37,085 nt of DNA from Oxalobacteraceae bacterium (GCA_900299005.1 OMID01000044.1:1-37085); one strand, 5' to 3'; positions 8,194 to 17,604 are shown, counted from the first letter of the stretch. Notes: a model not told the origin generated them from the letters alone. Numbers and translations: made by a program.

Positions 8194-9636
8194 ATGAAAC
8201 AACGCGCCACCAAAATCGTTGCCACGGTCGGGCCTGCATCCAGTACCCTCGACGTGCTGCAGAGGATGATCGCCGCTGGTGTCGATGTGGTGCGCTTGAA
8301 TTTCTCGCATGGCAAAGCAGAGGACCATGTCGCTCGCGCGCAGATGGTGCGGGATGCGGCAGCGGCCTGCGGCCGAGAGATAGCCATCATGGCAGACTTA
8401 CAGGGACCGAAAATCCGCATCGGTAAATTCAGTGATGGCAAGATTCACCTTGCAAAAGGCGATGTCTTCATTCTTGATGCGACCTGTGAGTTGGGCAATC
8501 AACAGCGTGTTGGGCTCGATTACAAAGAGCTCCCGGATGACCTGAAATCAGGGGATGTGCTGCTACTCAATGATGGTCTGATCGTGCTGACCGTGGACCG
8601 TGTCCAGGGCAGCGAGATTGTCACGACAGTGAAGATCGGTGGCGAGCTCTCCAACAATAAGGGCATCAACCGTCAGGGGGGTGGTTTGTCTGCGCCGGCT
8701 CTCACCGCGAAAGACATGGAAGATATCAAGACAGCGATGCGGCTCGGTGCGGACTACATTGCAGTGTCTTTTCCCAAGAATGCGACCGACATGGTCATGG
8801 CGCGTCAACTCTCGAATATCGCCGCTGATGAGAGCAAGGTAGCTAAGCCGCGGATGATCGCGAAGATCGAGCGCGCCGAGGCCATACCTGCGTTACAGGA
8901 AATTCTCGATGCTTCTGATGGCATCATGGTGGCGCGTGGCGATCTTGCCGTCGAGGTTGGCAATGCGGCCGTGCCGGCGCTGCAAAAACGGATGATCCGC
9001 ATGGCGCGTCATTCGAATAAACTGGCGATTACGGCAACGCAGATGATGGAATCGATGATCCAGAACGCCGTGCCGACGCGTGCGGAAGTATCGGATGTGG
9101 CCAATGCGGTGCTTGATGGCACCGATGCCGTGATGGCCTCGGCCGAGACAGCGGCCGGGAAATATCCGGTCGAAACCGTCGAGATCATGGCTGCCGTGTG
9201 CGCGGAAGCCGAGAAAGCTGAACATCTTTCACTGGATACGGATTTCCTTAATGTGACCTTCACCCGGATTGATCAGTCGATTGCCTACGGTGCGCTGTTC
9301 ACCGCCTATCATCTGCGCGCGCGCGCAATCGTCGCTCTCACCGAATCCGGTTCTACACCCTTGTGGATGAGTCGTCACAACATCGACATGCCCATCTATG
9401 CAATGACACCGAGTCGCGCAACTCAGCGCAAAGCCTCCCTCTACCGTAATGTCCACACGTTTGAACTGAGTCCCGCTGTCAATGACCGCGAATCCGTACT
9501 CAAGGCGGCTGAGGATGTGCTGCTGGCAGCAGGGCTGGTCAAGAAGGATGACATGATCGTGATCACCTGGGGTGAGCCCATGGGGCAGGTCGGCGGCACC
9601 AACGCCCTGAAGATCGCCAAGATCGGCGATCACTGA
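8194..9636 (+). CDS. pyk: Pyruvate kinase
   Basis: Converts phosphoenolpyruvate and ADP to pyruvate and ATP. At 480 residues it matches bacterial enzymes of the A/B/C-domain type. Visible motifs are KIVATVGPASST at the N-terminus, the MADLQGPKIRIG segment, MIAKIERAEAI carrying the active-site lysine and glutamate, the GIMVARGDLAVEVG metal/phosphate loop, and ATQMMESMI. The C-terminal region ends in ITWGEPMGQVGGTNALKI, the usual allosteric-domain end. It starts 11 bp after pgk without an obvious strong ribosome-binding site, so it may rely on coupling to pgk. A gap of 85 bp separates it from fba. Confidence 0.96.
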   Translation: MKQRATKIVATVGPASSTLDVLQRMIAAGVDVVRLNFSHGKAEDHVARAQMVRDAAAACGREIAIMADLQGPKIRIGKFSDGKIHLAKGDVFILDATCELGNQQRVGLDYKELPDDLKSGDVLLLNDGLIVLTVDRVQGSEIVTTVKIGGELSNNKGINRQGGGLSAPALTAKDMEDIKTAMRLGADYIAVSFPKNATDMVMARQLSNIAADESKVAKPRMIAKIERAEAIPALQEILDASDGIMVARGDLAVEVGNAAVPALQKRMIRMARHSNKLAITATQMMESMIQNAVPTRAEVSDVANAVLDGTDAVMASAETAAGKYPVETVEIMAAVCAEAEKAEHLSLDTDFLNVTFTRIDQSIAYGALFTAYHLRARAIVALTESGSTPLWMSRHNIDMPIYAMTPSRATQRKASLYRNVHTFELSPAVNDRESVLKAAEDVLLAAGLVKKDDMIVITWGEPMGQVGGTNALKIAKIGDH

Positions 9637-9721
9637 AGCTCGGTCAACGACCTGGATTCGCCCTATTCGTTGTACATAATTTCATGTGTTTCTTGTTTTA
9701 ATCTAGTCAGGAGATTCCGCA

Positions 9722-10786
9722 ATGCCCCTCGTATCGATGCGCCAACTGCTCGACCATGCTGCCGATAATGGTTACGGCCTGCCGGCGTTCAACGTCAACA
9801 ATCTTGAGCAGGTATCGGCGATCATGGCCGCCGCTGATGAGGTCGGTGCGCCGGTCATCATGCAGGCCTCCGCAGGTGCGCGTAAATACGCCGGCGAAGC
9901 TTTCCTGCGCCACCTGATCTCGGCAGCGGTCGAAGCGTATCCGCACATTCCGGTAGTCATGCATCAGGATCATGGCCAGTCACCCGCAGTGTGCATGGCG
10001 GCCATCAAATCTGGATTTTCCTCCGTGATGATGGATGGCTCGCTGGAAGAAGATGGCAAGTCGGTTGCCAGTTACGAATACAACGTCGAGGTATCGAGGA
10101 AGGTCGTCGAATTTTCCCATGCCATCGGGGTGACGGTCGAGGCGGAGCTGGGTGTGCTGGGTTCGCTCGAAACCATGAAGGGTGACAAGGAAGATGGTCA
10201 TGGCGCCGAAGGCACCATGACGCGCGAGCAGTTGCTGACCGATGCCGGACAGGCCGCCGATTTTGTTCGTCAGACCCAGTGCGATGCGCTGGCGATTGCA
10301 ATCGGCACCAGTCATGGTGCCTACAAATTCTCGCGCAAGCCCACCGGCGATATTCTCGCGATAGACCGCATCAAGGAAATTCATCAGCGTATCCCGAACA
10401 CCCATCTGGTAATGCATGGCTCGTCCAGCGTGCCGCAGGAATTGCTGGCCGAGATCCGTCAGTTTGGTGGCGACATGAAAGAAACCTATGGTGTGCCGGT
10501 AGAAGAGATTCAGGAAGGCATCAAGCATGGTGTTCGCAAAATTAACATCGACACTGATATCCGTCTGGCGATGACCGCCGCCGTCCGTCGTTATCTGGCA
10601 GAAAATCCGTCGAAATTCGATCCGCGTGATTATCTGAAGCCGGCCCGTGAAGCCGCGACGCAAATCTGCAAAGCGCGTTACTTGTCGTTTGGTTGCGAGG
10701 GTCAGGCGGCCAGGATCAAGCCGCTGCCGCTGGACAAAATGGCTGACAAATACAAAAAAGGCGAGCTGTCGCAAGTAGTCAAGTGA
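9722..10786 (+). CDS. fba: Class II fructose-1,6-bisphosphate aldolase
   Basis: A zinc-dependent aldolase that interconverts fructose-1,6-bisphosphate with dihydroxyacetone phosphate and glyceraldehyde-3-phosphate. The 354-residue protein is of the CbbA/FbaA-type class II family: [14 protein letters not shown] near the N-terminus, [11 protein letters not shown] carrying the first zinc histidine, [20 protein letters not shown], and VMHGSSSVP. The [11 protein letters not shown] segment is near the C-terminus. An AGGAG ribosome-binding site lies eight bases before the ATG. The 85-bp gap after pyk is AT-rich (9661-9705) and could hold its own promoter, though no clean -35/-10 pair is seen. Co-transcription with the downstream pur genes is plausible. 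Confidence 0.96.
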   Translation: MPLVSMRQLLDHAADNGYGLPAFNVNNLEQVSAIMAAADEVGAPVIMQASAGARKYAGEAFLRHLISAAVEAYPHIPVVMHQDHGQSPAVCMAAIKSGFSSVMMDGSLEEDGKSVASYEYNVEVSRKVVEFSHAIGVTVEAELGVLGSLETMKGDKEDGHGAEGTMTREQLLTDAGQAADFVRQTQCDALAIAIGTSHGAYKFSRKPTGDILAIDRIKEIHQRIPNTHLVMHGSSSVPQELLAEIRQFGGDMKETYGVPVEEIQEGIKHGVRKINIDTDIRLAMTAAVRRYLAENPSKFDPRDYLKPAREAATQICKARYLSFGCEGQAARIKPLPLDKMADKYKKGELSQVVK

Positions 10787-10873
10787 TCGATGCTCTCGAA
10801 AATACGCGGGATCCCGGATGACCCCGGCCTTGTCCCTGTCCCAGCGTCTCGAGATTTGCCCGGAACTCATGGA

Positions 10874-11770
10874 ATGAACAGTCTTTACCAATCCAGCATC
10901 ACCTCGCTGCCCTTGCTGGGGCGAGGCAAGGTGCGCGACAACTACGCGGTCGGGGATGACAAGATCCTCATTGTCACGACCGACCGGTTGTCGGCGTTTG
11001 ATGTGGTGATGAACGAGCCGATACCGGCTAAAGGCAAGGTGCTCAACCAGATGTCTGATTTCTGGTTTTCACAGCTGGGTCATATCGTGCCGAATCATCT
11101 GACCGGCGTTGCGCCAGAATCGGTGGTGACGCCAGCTGAAGTTGCGCAGGTGCGTGGCCGGGCGGTGGTTGCCAAACGCCTCCAACCGATATTGGTGGAA
11201 GCGGTCGTTCGGGGTTATCTCATCGGTTCGGGCTGGAAAGATTACCAAGCCAACGGGACGGTCTGCGGCATTGTGCTGCCTGCAGGATTGCAGATGGCCG
11301 CCAAGCTGCCACAACCCCTCTTCACCCCGGCAGCCAAGGCCGATATCGGTGAGCATGATGAGAACATCAGCTTCGAAGAAATGCAACAGCGCATCGGTAG
11401 CGAGCTTGCCATCAAGATGCGAGACATCAGCATTCAGCTGTATCAGACCGCGGCAGCGTACGCGGCCTCGAAAGGCATCATCATTGCTGATACCAAGTTC
11501 GAATTCGGGCTCGACGATCATGGTGTCCTGCATCTGATGGATGAAGTACTGACAGCGGATTCCTCACGTTTCTGGCCGGCCGATTCTTATGCCGAGGGTA
11601 GCTCGCCGCCGTCGTTCGACAAGCAGTTTGTCCGTGATTATCTCGAGACACTGAAAGACTGGAACAAGACCGCGCCCGCGCCGGCGCTGCCTGCCGAGGT
11701 GATCGAAAAAACCGGCGCCAAATACCGGGAGGCGCTGCGGCGACTGACCGGAGAGGAATTGAAGGACTGA
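10874..11770 (+). CDS. purC: SAICAR synthetase PurC
   Basis: Phosphoribosylaminoimidazole-succinocarboxamide synthase: joins aspartate to CAIR with ATP in IMP synthesis. The 298-residue protein is the longer form common in Burkholderiales. Motifs include [19 protein letters not shown] with the ATP loop, [22 protein letters not shown], and the late IADTKFEFG and [13 protein letters not shown] segments. The frame stays open back to 10790, but the residues encoded there look non-coding, and the conserved reading starts at the ATG at 10874 (MNSLYQSS). It is followed after 9 bp by purE. The gap to fba is 87 bp. Confidence 0.95.
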   Translation: MNSLYQSSITSLPLLGRGKVRDNYAVGDDKILIVTTDRLSAFDVVMNEPIPAKGKVLNQMSDFWFSQLGHIVPNHLTGVAPESVVTPAEVAQVRGRAVVAKRLQPILVEAVVRGYLIGSGWKDYQANGTVCGIVLPAGLQMAAKLPQPLFTPAAKADIGEHDENISFEEMQQRIGSELAIKMRDISIQLYQTAAAYAASKGIIIADTKFEFGLDDHGVLHLMDEVLTADSSRFWPADSYAEGSSPPSFDKQFVRDYLETLKDWNKTAPAPALPAEVIEKTGAKYREALRRLTGEELKD

Positions 11771-11779
11771 GGAGCTGAG

Positions 11780-12274
11780 ATGAGCGAAACCAAGCCTGTC
11801 GTTGGTGTCGTGATGGGATCGTCTTCCGACTGGGAGGTGATGCAGCATGCTGTCGCCCTGCTGAAAGATTTCGATATCCCCCATGAGGCGCAGGTGATAT
11901 CGGCGCACCGCATGCCGGACCAGATGTTCGACTACGCAAAGTCGGCGCGTGCGCGAGGACTGCGCGCCATCATCGCGGGCGCCGGTGGTGCGGCCCATTT
12001 GCCGGGCATGCTGGCCTCGCAGACTATTGTGCCGGTACTGGGTGTTCCTGTGCCATCCAAATATTTGCGCGGTGAAGATTCGCTACTATCCATCGTGCAA
12101 ATGCCCAAGGGCATACCTGTGGCGACGTTTGCGATTGGTGAGGCCGGTGCCGCCAATGCCGCACTATCGGCGATTGCGATACTGGCCGCTGACGATACCT
12201 CGCTTGCTGAAAAACTTCTGAATTTCCGCACGCAGCAAACGCATGCTGCGATGGCGATGACGCTGCCTGCATGA
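11780..12274 (+). CDS. purE: N5-carboxyaminoimidazole ribonucleotide mutase PurE
   Basis: Class I PurE converts N5-CAIR to CAIR in purine synthesis and acts directly after PurK. The 164-residue protein shows VMGSSSDWEVM, the active-site SAHRMP with its conserved histidine, and GAGGAAHLPGM, all diagnostic for class I. A GAGGAG ribosome-binding site is eight to ten bases before the ATG. Its TGA overlaps the purK ATG (ATGA), so the two enzymes of the bacterial two-step carboxylation are translationally coupled. Length is normal. Confidence 0.96.
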   Translation: MSETKPVVGVVMGSSSDWEVMQHAVALLKDFDIPHEAQVISAHRMPDQMFDYAKSARARGLRAIIAGAGGAAHLPGMLASQTIVPVLGVPVPSKYLRGEDSLLSIVQMPKGIPVATFAIGEAGAANAALSAIAILAADDTSLAEKLLNFRTQQTHAAMAMTLPA

Positions 12275-13473
12275 CGTACACAACCGCTCCCTCTGATTCA
12301 TTCAAACCTCAGGCTTCACCTTCTACCTGGCTTGGCGTGATGGGCGGTGGCCAACTGGGTCGCATGTTCGTGCATGCTGCGCAGGCGATGGGTTACAAAG
12401 TGGCTGTGCTGGAGCCCGCTAGGGACTGTCCGGCCGGACATGCAGCAGACGACCTGATATGCGCCTCGTACACCGATGCAGAGGCGCTGGCGCGCATGGG
12501 TGCAGAATGCGCCGCTGTCACGACCGAGTTCGAGAATGTGCCTGCCGATAGCTTGTCCGCGCTGGCGCAGCAGAGTTTCGTTGCGCCCTCTGCTGCCGCG
12601 GTCTCGATCGCACAGGATCGGCTCGCCGAAAAAAAATTCTTTACCGAGTGCGCGCAGCGCTCTGGTGTGATGCCCGCGCCTCATTACCGTATTGCGTCGC
12701 TCGCCGATATTGAGGCGTTGCCCGAGGCACTTTTGCCGGGCGTACTCAAGACCAATCGTCTTGGCTATGATGGCAAGGGACAGGTGCGAGTCAGCACAAG
12801 GGAAGCCGTGCGGGTTGCATTCGATGCGATGAAAGGCGTTGAATGCGTGCTCGAAAAAATGCTGCCGCTGGCATATGAAGTTTCGGTGCTGGCCGCGCGT
12901 GGTGCCAACGGCGATGCAACTGTTTATCCCATCGCCCAGAATGTGCATCGGGATGGCATTTTGTTCACCACCACGGTGCCCGGCCCTAACGTCACGCCGG
13001 AGTGCGCCAGCCGTGCGCAGGCGGCTGCGCTCGAGATCATTCATCGCCTTGCTTATGTAGGCGTGCTGTGCGTAGAATTTTTTGTGCTCCACGATGGCTC
13101 GCTGGTTGTCAATGAAATGGCGCCACGTCCTCACAACAGTGGTCATTACACGATCGATGCCTGCATCACCAGTCAGTTTGCGCAGCAGGTGCGCGCCATG
13201 GCATGTCTGCCACTGGGGGATGCTCGCCAGCACTCGCCGGCCGTGATGCTCAATCTCTTGGGTGACCTGTGGTTTGCGCAAGGCAGTACTAAACCGCGCG
13301 AACCGGCATGGGACGCGGTGCTGGCGCTGCCTGGCGCGAACCTGCATCTCTATGGCAAGGATGATCCTCGCCGCGGCCGCAAGATGGGGCATGTAACCTT
13401 TGTCGCGCCTACGCTTGATGACGCTATCCGCCGGTGCGAGTCGGCCTGCCGGATACTCGGCCTGCAGCCCTGA
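12271..13473 (+). CDS. purK: N5-carboxyaminoimidazole ribonucleotide synthase PurK
   Basis: An ATP-grasp enzyme that carboxylates AIR with bicarbonate to N5-CAIR, the substrate of PurE. The 400-residue protein begins with about 18 variable residues, then WLGVMGGGQLGRMFVHAA, the nucleotide-fold start of PurK. Later come TTEFENVPAD, the lysine-containing GVLKTNRLGYDGKGQ loop, and the ATP-grasp metal segment NEMAPRPHNSGHYTIDA. It overlaps purE by four bases. The sua5 ATG follows 23 bp after its stop, so sua5 may belong to the same transcript. Confidence 0.95.
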   Translation: MTYTTAPSDSFKPQASPSTWLGVMGGGQLGRMFVHAAQAMGYKVAVLEPARDCPAGHAADDLICASYTDAEALARMGAECAAVTTEFENVPADSLSALAQQSFVAPSAAAVSIAQDRLAEKKFFTECAQRSGVMPAPHYRIASLADIEALPEALLPGVLKTNRLGYDGKGQVRVSTREAVRVAFDAMKGVECVLEKMLPLAYEVSVLAARGANGDATVYPIAQNVHRDGILFTTTVPGPNVTPECASRAQAAALEIIHRLAYVGVLCVEFFVLHDGSLVVNEMAPRPHNSGHYTIDACITSQFAQQVRAMACLPLGDARQHSPAVMLNLLGDLWFAQGSTKPREPAWDAVLALPGANLHLYGKDDPRRGRKMGHVTFVAPTLDDAIRRCESACRILGLQP

Positions 13474-13496
13474 GTATCCCTCCTCATCCCGGATTT

Positions 13497-14525
13497 ATGA
13501 CACCTGATCTCGGCGCCATACGGCAAGCGGCCCGGCTGCTCGAAGCTGGCCAGCTGGTCGCGTTTCCGACCGAGACCGTGTACGGCCTCGGCGCCGATGC
13601 ATCGAACCCTGATGCGGTGGCCGCCATTTTCGCTGCTAAAGGTCGCCCGTCGGATCATCCGGTAATTGTGCATGTCGCGCTTGCTGCGGATCTGACACAA
13701 TGGGTGAGTCACTTGCCTGCCGAAGCGATACAGCTCGCCACCGTGTTCTGGCCGGGGCCGTTGACGATGATCTTGCCACGTGCTGCGAGCGTCGCGGCTG
13801 CAGTCTCTGGTGGACAAGCATCGATCGGTCTGCGGTGTCCCTCGCATCCGGTTGCACGCCTGCTGCTGGCAGAATTTCGCGCAGGGCAGGGTGGGATTGC
13901 GGCGCCGTCTGCCAACCGATTCGGTCATGTCAGTCCGACTACCGCGCAACATGTGATCGATGAATTCGGGCTGCCGGGTGAGGGTGCTCTGGCCGCTGTG
14001 CTCGACGGCGGCCAGAGCGAAGTAGGCATTGAATCGACCATCATCGACCTGACCCGGCTCGACACCGTCGGACCGGTGTTGTTGCGCCCTGGGCAGATCA
14101 GCGCTGCACGGCTTGCCGAGGTGCTGGGCCGCTTGCCTGCATCGCCGGACACCGCAGCGCCGCGTGTGTCGGGCAGCCTAGAGGCACATTACGCACCACG
14201 CACGCCAGTGGCCCTGGTCGGCACTAGAGAGCTCGGCCGTCTGCTGCATCAGCTCGACGAGGCTGAACACAGCTACGCTCTGATGCATCATGCGGATGAG
14301 CGCGTTTCTGGCGCGTGCATGATCGCTGCCAAACTAATGCCTTCCCAGGCGGATGCGTACGCCCATCAGTTGTACGCGGGTTTGCGCGAGATGGATGCGG
14401 CGAAAGCCCGGCTGATCATTGTCGAATGTCCCCCGGTTGAGGAAGCCTGGCAGGGCATCAATGACCGATTGCGTCGTGCTGCCTTTGACTCAGTGGGCGT
14501 GCTGCAGAGACTGCTGGCTAATTGA
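13497..14525 (+). CDS. sua5: L-threonylcarbamoyladenylate synthase, Sua5/TsaC2 type
   Basis: Makes threonylcarbamoyl-AMP from threonine, bicarbonate and ATP, the first step of the t6A modification at A37 of ANN-decoding tRNAs. The 342-residue protein has an N-terminal YrdC domain (about 1-205) with VAFPTETVYGLGADA, KGRPSDHPVIVH and the SANRFGHVSPT segment. A C-terminal Sua5 domain (about 235-342) follows a linker rich in Pro/Ala, with HYAPRTPVAL at the junction. It is therefore the two-domain form rather than the short TsaC. The frame is open back to 13434, inside purK, but the ATG at 13497 gives the usual N-terminus. Its last 8 bases overlap the end of the convergent flavin reductase gene. 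Confidence 0.93.
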   Translation: MTPDLGAIRQAARLLEAGQLVAFPTETVYGLGADASNPDAVAAIFAAKGRPSDHPVIVHVALAADLTQWVSHLPAEAIQLATVFWPGPLTMILPRAASVAAAVSGGQASIGLRCPSHPVARLLLAEFRAGQGGIAAPSANRFGHVSPTTAQHVIDEFGLPGEGALAAVLDGGQSEVGIESTIIDLTRLDTVGPVLLRPGQISAARLAEVLGRLPASPDTAAPRVSGSLEAHYAPRTPVALVGTRELGRLLHQLDEAEHSYALMHHADERVSGACMIAAKLMPSQADAYAHQLYAGLREMDAAKARLIIVECPPVEEAWQGINDRLRRAAFDSVGVLQRLLAN

Positions 14526-15027
14526 TATCGACCGCGCCAAAACGGCTTCGATGATAGACCAGCCCCGGCTTGGCCTCATGAGCGCAGCGTTCCACTTCGC
14601 CGACGAAGATCACATGGTCGCCCTCGGGATAACGGCTGCGATTATGACACTCGAACCAGGCAGATACGCCATGCAGGATGGGCAGCCCGGTGGAGGACAG
14701 GTCAAAACCGATTCCCTCAAAACGATTTTCAATCCGGCTGGCAAAACGCTCAGCGATAGCCGCCTGATCGGCGGCCAGCACATTGATCACGTAATGCGAA
14801 TTTTTCCTGAACAGGGGCATCGTTCGCGCACTGGCCGACAGACTCCATAGCACCAGTGGCGGTGTCAGTGAAACGGAGTTGAATGAACTCGCGGTCAGTC
14901 CGACAAAGCCACCATGGTCATCTCGGGTCGTGATTACCGTCACGCCGGTGGCGAACTGCGACAGCGCGTGCCGAAAGGCGGCTTCATTGACGTCTGGTTC
15001 GGGCAATCGCAGTGGCTGGCGGGACAT
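14518..15027 (-). CDS. Flavin reductase-like FMN-binding protein
   Basis: A 169-residue member of the flavin reductase (split-barrel, FMN-binding) family, typically the NAD(P)H:flavin oxidoreductase partner of a two-component monooxygenase. It has FRHALSQFATGVTVITT near the start, GLTASSFNSVSLTPPLVLWSL with the FMN phosphate-binding segment, and ENRFEGIGF, all typical. The C-terminal VIFVGEVERC-x-H region is also family-like. No monooxygenase gene is nearby, so its oxygenase partner, if any, is elsewhere and the substrate cannot be inferred. It converges on sua5 with an 8-bp overlap. The ATG at 15027 is preferred. Confidence 0.9.
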   Translation of the reverse strand: MSRQPLRLPEPDVNEAAFRHALSQFATGVTVITTRDDHGGFVGLTASSFNSVSLTPPLVLWSLSASARTMPLFRKNSHYVINVLAADQAAIAERFASRIENRFEGIGFDLSSTGLPILHGVSAWFECHNRSRYPEGDHVIFVGEVERCAHEAKPGLVYHRSRFGAVDIN

Positions 15028-15087
15028 GGCGGGTGGATGGTGCGGGATAGCGGATTGTTAATCCGCGATTATGCCCAAAATATCCAT

Positions 15088-15115
15088 TTGCCGCCGGGCA
15101 AGCTGTGCTTACAAT
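15088..15115 (+). promoter_or_regulatory. Sigma70-like promoter, nearly leaderless
   Basis: TTGCCG (15088-15093), a 16-base spacer, then TACAAT (15110-15115). Transcription would begin about 15121-15123, only a few bases before the ATG at 15126. The earlier in-frame ATG at 15114 lies inside the -10 element and is therefore unlikely to be the start. Confidence 0.55.
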
Positions 15116-15125
15116 GCCCGCGATT

Positions 15126-15752
15126 ATGACCGACACGCCTAATTTGCTGACCACACTGCAAAGCCATGCGAGAGCACAGGGCGACTTGCGTTGCCATCTG
15201 CTACCTGACCGGGTGATTACCTACCGCCGTTTCTGGGCGCGTATCGAGCGCGCTTCAGCGCGCCTGCAGGGCGAGTGGGGCATCGACGAGGGGGATACCG
15301 TCGCCTATATCGGGCAAGGACATCCGGATGCGCTCGTACTGTATTTCGCACTGCTCCGTATCGGCGCCAGCCTGCTGCCGCTGGAGTATCCAATGCCGGA
15401 ATACGCCCAGGTTGTCGCCGACAATGTCACGATGCGACAGCCCGCGCTTGTCCTGTATGACCGTGTCCGCCCAGCGATCGATCTACCATCGAGTCCATTG
15501 CATGCCTTGCTTGCCCTGTGGTGTACGCATGATCCGCATCCCCTGTTTGATGATGTGCGCTCACCCAAACTCTGGCTACCCGGCAGCGCAGGGTGGGGCG
15601 AGTTCAGTCTGGACGAGTTGACCGTGGCAATGGACGATCGTCCATCCGCCGACCTTGTGGGGTTGTCGATATTCACTCAGGCGTCATTGTGCCGCATCGT
15701 GCTTCCCTCACTGCGACTCGGCTTGCCGACGCGATTTGCGGTATTTACTTAA
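15126..15752 (+). CDS. N-terminal-only AMP-binding (acyl-CoA synthetase-like) protein, probably truncated
   Basis: A 208-residue protein resembling the first third of an ANL-superfamily adenylate-forming enzyme. It has LLTTLQSHARAQGDLRCHL, RVITYRRFWARIERASARLQ, the GIDEGDTVAYIGQGHPDALVLYFALLRIGASLLPLEYPMP stretch, and then PALVLYDR. The phosphate-binding TSGTTG-P-K signature is missing: after PSADLVGLSIFT, where it should start, the sequence runs ASLCRIVLPSL and stops at 15752. All catalytic motifs and the C-terminal domain are absent, and no other frame downstream restores them. It could be a decayed gene or a stand-alone N-terminal domain. A plausible promoter directly in front argues that it may still be expressed. 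Enzyme activity is very unlikely. Confidence 0.65.
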   Translation: MTDTPNLLTTLQSHARAQGDLRCHLLPDRVITYRRFWARIERASARLQGEWGIDEGDTVAYIGQGHPDALVLYFALLRIGASLLPLEYPMPEYAQVVADNVTMRQPALVLYDRVRPAIDLPSSPLHALLALWCTHDPHPLFDDVRSPKLWLPGSAGWGEFSLDELTVAMDDRPSADLVGLSIFTQASLCRIVLPSLRLGLPTRFAVFT

Positions 15753-15836
15753 CGATTTTATCGGGCCCGATTGTCCGAGTGGCGATCAGTAATGGTTACA
15801 ATGGGCCCTCGCCGGAGACATCGCCAAAGGATCAGC

Positions 15837-16397
15837 ATGAGCGACCACATCAGTCATCAACAGGCATCAGGCCTTTCTCTTTGCACGCTGGGTGGTGGCT
15901 GTTTCTGGTGTCTTGAGGCCGTCTTTCAGCAGATGCGGGGTGTGCGGCAAGTGGAGTCGGGCTATAGTGGCGGCCGCAATCCGAACCCCACGTATGAAGA
16001 AGTCTGTGGTGGTGACACGGGTCATGCGGAAGTGGTGCGCCTTCAATTTGATCCGGCAGAGACTAGTTATCGCGAGATCCTCGAAGTTTTTTTCACAATT
16101 CATGATCCCACCACGTTAAATCGTCAGGGCAATGATGTGGGAACCCAGTATCGGTCCGTAATTTATACCCACAATGACGAGCAGATGAAGATGGCCAGGC
16201 AAGTGATTGCCGAGATGGCTCATGTCTGGGATGCGACTATCGTCACCGAACTGGTCGAGGCGCCAGTCTTTTATCGCGCCGAGGATTACCATCAGAACTA
16301 CTTCGTCAATCACCCGATGCAATCCTATTGCGCATTCGTGGTGGCTCCCAAAGTGACGAAGTTCAGGCAGGTGTTCAGCGATCGGGTCAAAAAATAA
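15837..16397 (+). CDS. msrA: Peptide methionine-S-sulfoxide reductase MsrA
   Basis: Reduces the S-epimer of methionine sulfoxide in proteins and free methionine, using a cysteine relay recharged by thioredoxin. The 186-residue protein has GCFWC at 21-25 with the catalytic Cys22, the SGYSGGRNPNPTYEEVCGGDTGHAEVV region, and a C-terminal tail without a clear signal peptide, so it is cytosolic. The frame is open upstream, but the ATG at 15837 has AAGGA about eight bases before it. TACAAT at 15797-15802 could be its -10 element, with TTGTCC at 15771-15776 as an over-spaced -35. It ends one base from the stop of convergent cfa. Confidence 0.95.
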   Translation: MSDHISHQQASGLSLCTLGGGCFWCLEAVFQQMRGVRQVESGYSGGRNPNPTYEEVCGGDTGHAEVVRLQFDPAETSYREILEVFFTIHDPTTLNRQGNDVGTQYRSVIYTHNDEQMKMARQVIAEMAHVWDATIVTELVEAPVFYRAEDYHQNYFVNHPMQSYCAFVVAPKVTKFRQVFSDRVKK

Positions 16398-16398
16398 T

Positions 16399-17604
16399 TC
16401 AGCTTTGATACATATACGCGCGCGACCAGGGCAGCGCATCAGCATGTCGCCCCGCCTTGCCGCATACAACTTGATTCAATGAGATCCAGTCATGCTGGAA
16501 TGCATGTGCACAACCGGCGAGATAGATGCGCCAGATCCTGTAACGTCGCTCATCGACTAGCGTGCGCAGGTGGGTGTCATGATTTTCGAAATTCTCGGCC
16601 CACATTGCACAGGTGCGCGCGTAATGGCGGCGAAGGTTCTCGACATCCAGGGCCTCCAGCCCACCGTCCTGCATGGCGGCCAGCACAGTCCCGATATGCG
16701 GCAGCTCGCCATGAGGGAACACATAATTCTCGATAAATTCGCCGGCACCGTAGCGTGCGGTGCTGTGATCGGTATTGGTGGTGGTAATACCGTGATTCAT
16801 CGCTAGCCCGTCATCGCTGAGCAGACTAGCGATCTTCCTGAAATAGAGGGGAAGGTTCTTGAGTCCGACATGTTCGAACATGCCAACGCTGGTAATACGA
16901 TCGAACCGGCCTTCGATATCGCGGTAGTCCAGTAATTGGATATGGATTCGATCGGACAAGCCGGCTGCAGCAACGCGTTCGGTAGCGAGCGCCTGCTGAT
17001 TTTTTGACAGGGTGATGCCCGTGCAGTACGCCCCGAAACACGCCGCTGCACGGATGACCAGCGCTCCCCAGCCACAGCCGATATCAAGCAAGTGATCACC
17101 GGGACGAACCTTGATTTTGGTGAGAATATGATCAATCTTCTTTTGCTGTGCTGTCGCCAGGGTTTCCGTGCCGTGCTCGAAGTAGGCACAGGAATAGACC
17201 ATCGCCGGATCAAGAAAGCTGCGATAAAAATCATTCGATACATCGTAGTGATACTCGATGGCCGATCTGTCTTGTCCGCGGGTGTGCGAGCGTGGCTTGA
17301 ACAGGGCGCCGAGTCGAGAACCCGTGGACCGTCCTTTTTCAGCGAGCACATTGGCCACCTCGATGATGGCCTGCAGTCGCCCTTCGACCTCCAGCTTGCC
17401 CTCGACGTAGGCGCGACCGAGATTTTCCAGCGTGGGATTGAGCAGATACACCAGCGATGAGGCTGCGGGCACGCGTATCGTCACCTTAGCCGATGCCTGA
17501 CCCAGATCGAACTGGCGACCATTCCACAGACTGACCCGCAATGGCACCGGTGCCTCTCCGCGCATCTGCGCGACCCATTGGTGGAATTTTTTTTCCCAGA
17601 ACAT
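16399..17604 (-). CDS. cfa: Cyclopropane-fatty-acyl-phospholipid synthase family methyltransferase
   Basis: An S-adenosylmethionine-dependent enzyme of the Cfa/CMAS family, which adds a methylene bridge to unsaturated acyl chains of membrane phospholipids. The 401-residue protein has the N-terminal lipid-binding part (about 1-115), then SAIEYHYDVSNDFYRSFLD, YSCAYFEHGTETLATAQQKK, the SAM loop DHLLDIGCGWGALV, GITLSKNQ, and SVGMFEHVGLKNLP. These are the conserved Cfa motifs, including the bicarbonate-site glutamate region. No membrane segment is seen; the family is peripheral at the inner membrane. Family members with other methyl-transfer chemistry exist, so cyclopropanation is probable but not certain. 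It converges with msrA. Confidence 0.9.
   Translation of the reverse strand: MFWEKKFHQWVAQMRGEAPVPLRVSLWNGRQFDLGQASAKVTIRVPAASSLVYLLNPTLENLGRAYVEGKLEVEGRLQAIIEVANVLAEKGRSTGSRLGALFKPRSHTRGQDRSAIEYHYDVSNDFYRSFLDPAMVYSCAYFEHGTETLATAQQKKIDHILTKIKVRPGDHLLDIGCGWGALVIRAAACFGAYCTGITLSKNQQALATERVAAAGLSDRIHIQLLDYRDIEGRFDRITSVGMFEHVGLKNLPLYFRKIASLLSDDGLAMNHGITTTNTDHSTARYGAGEFIENYVFPHGELPHIGTVLAAMQDGGLEALDVENLRRHYARTCAMWAENFENHDTHLRTLVDERRYRIWRIYLAGCAHAFQHDWISLNQVVCGKAGRHADALPWSRAYMYQS

Noticed and set aside
9612-9631. GATCGCC/GGCGATC stem at the 3' end of pyk as a terminator
   Set aside because: It is inside the last codons, only 7 bp, and has no T-tract.
10790-10873. Upstream extension of purC
   Set aside because: The added residues look random and the conserved PurC N-terminus starts at 10874.
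9980-10891. Long minus-strand frame opposite fba
   Set aside because: Antisense shadow of a complete class II aldolase with no recognisable domain.
12316-13392. Long minus-strand frame opposite purK
   Set aside because: Antisense shadow; the PurK reading has all ATP-grasp motifs.
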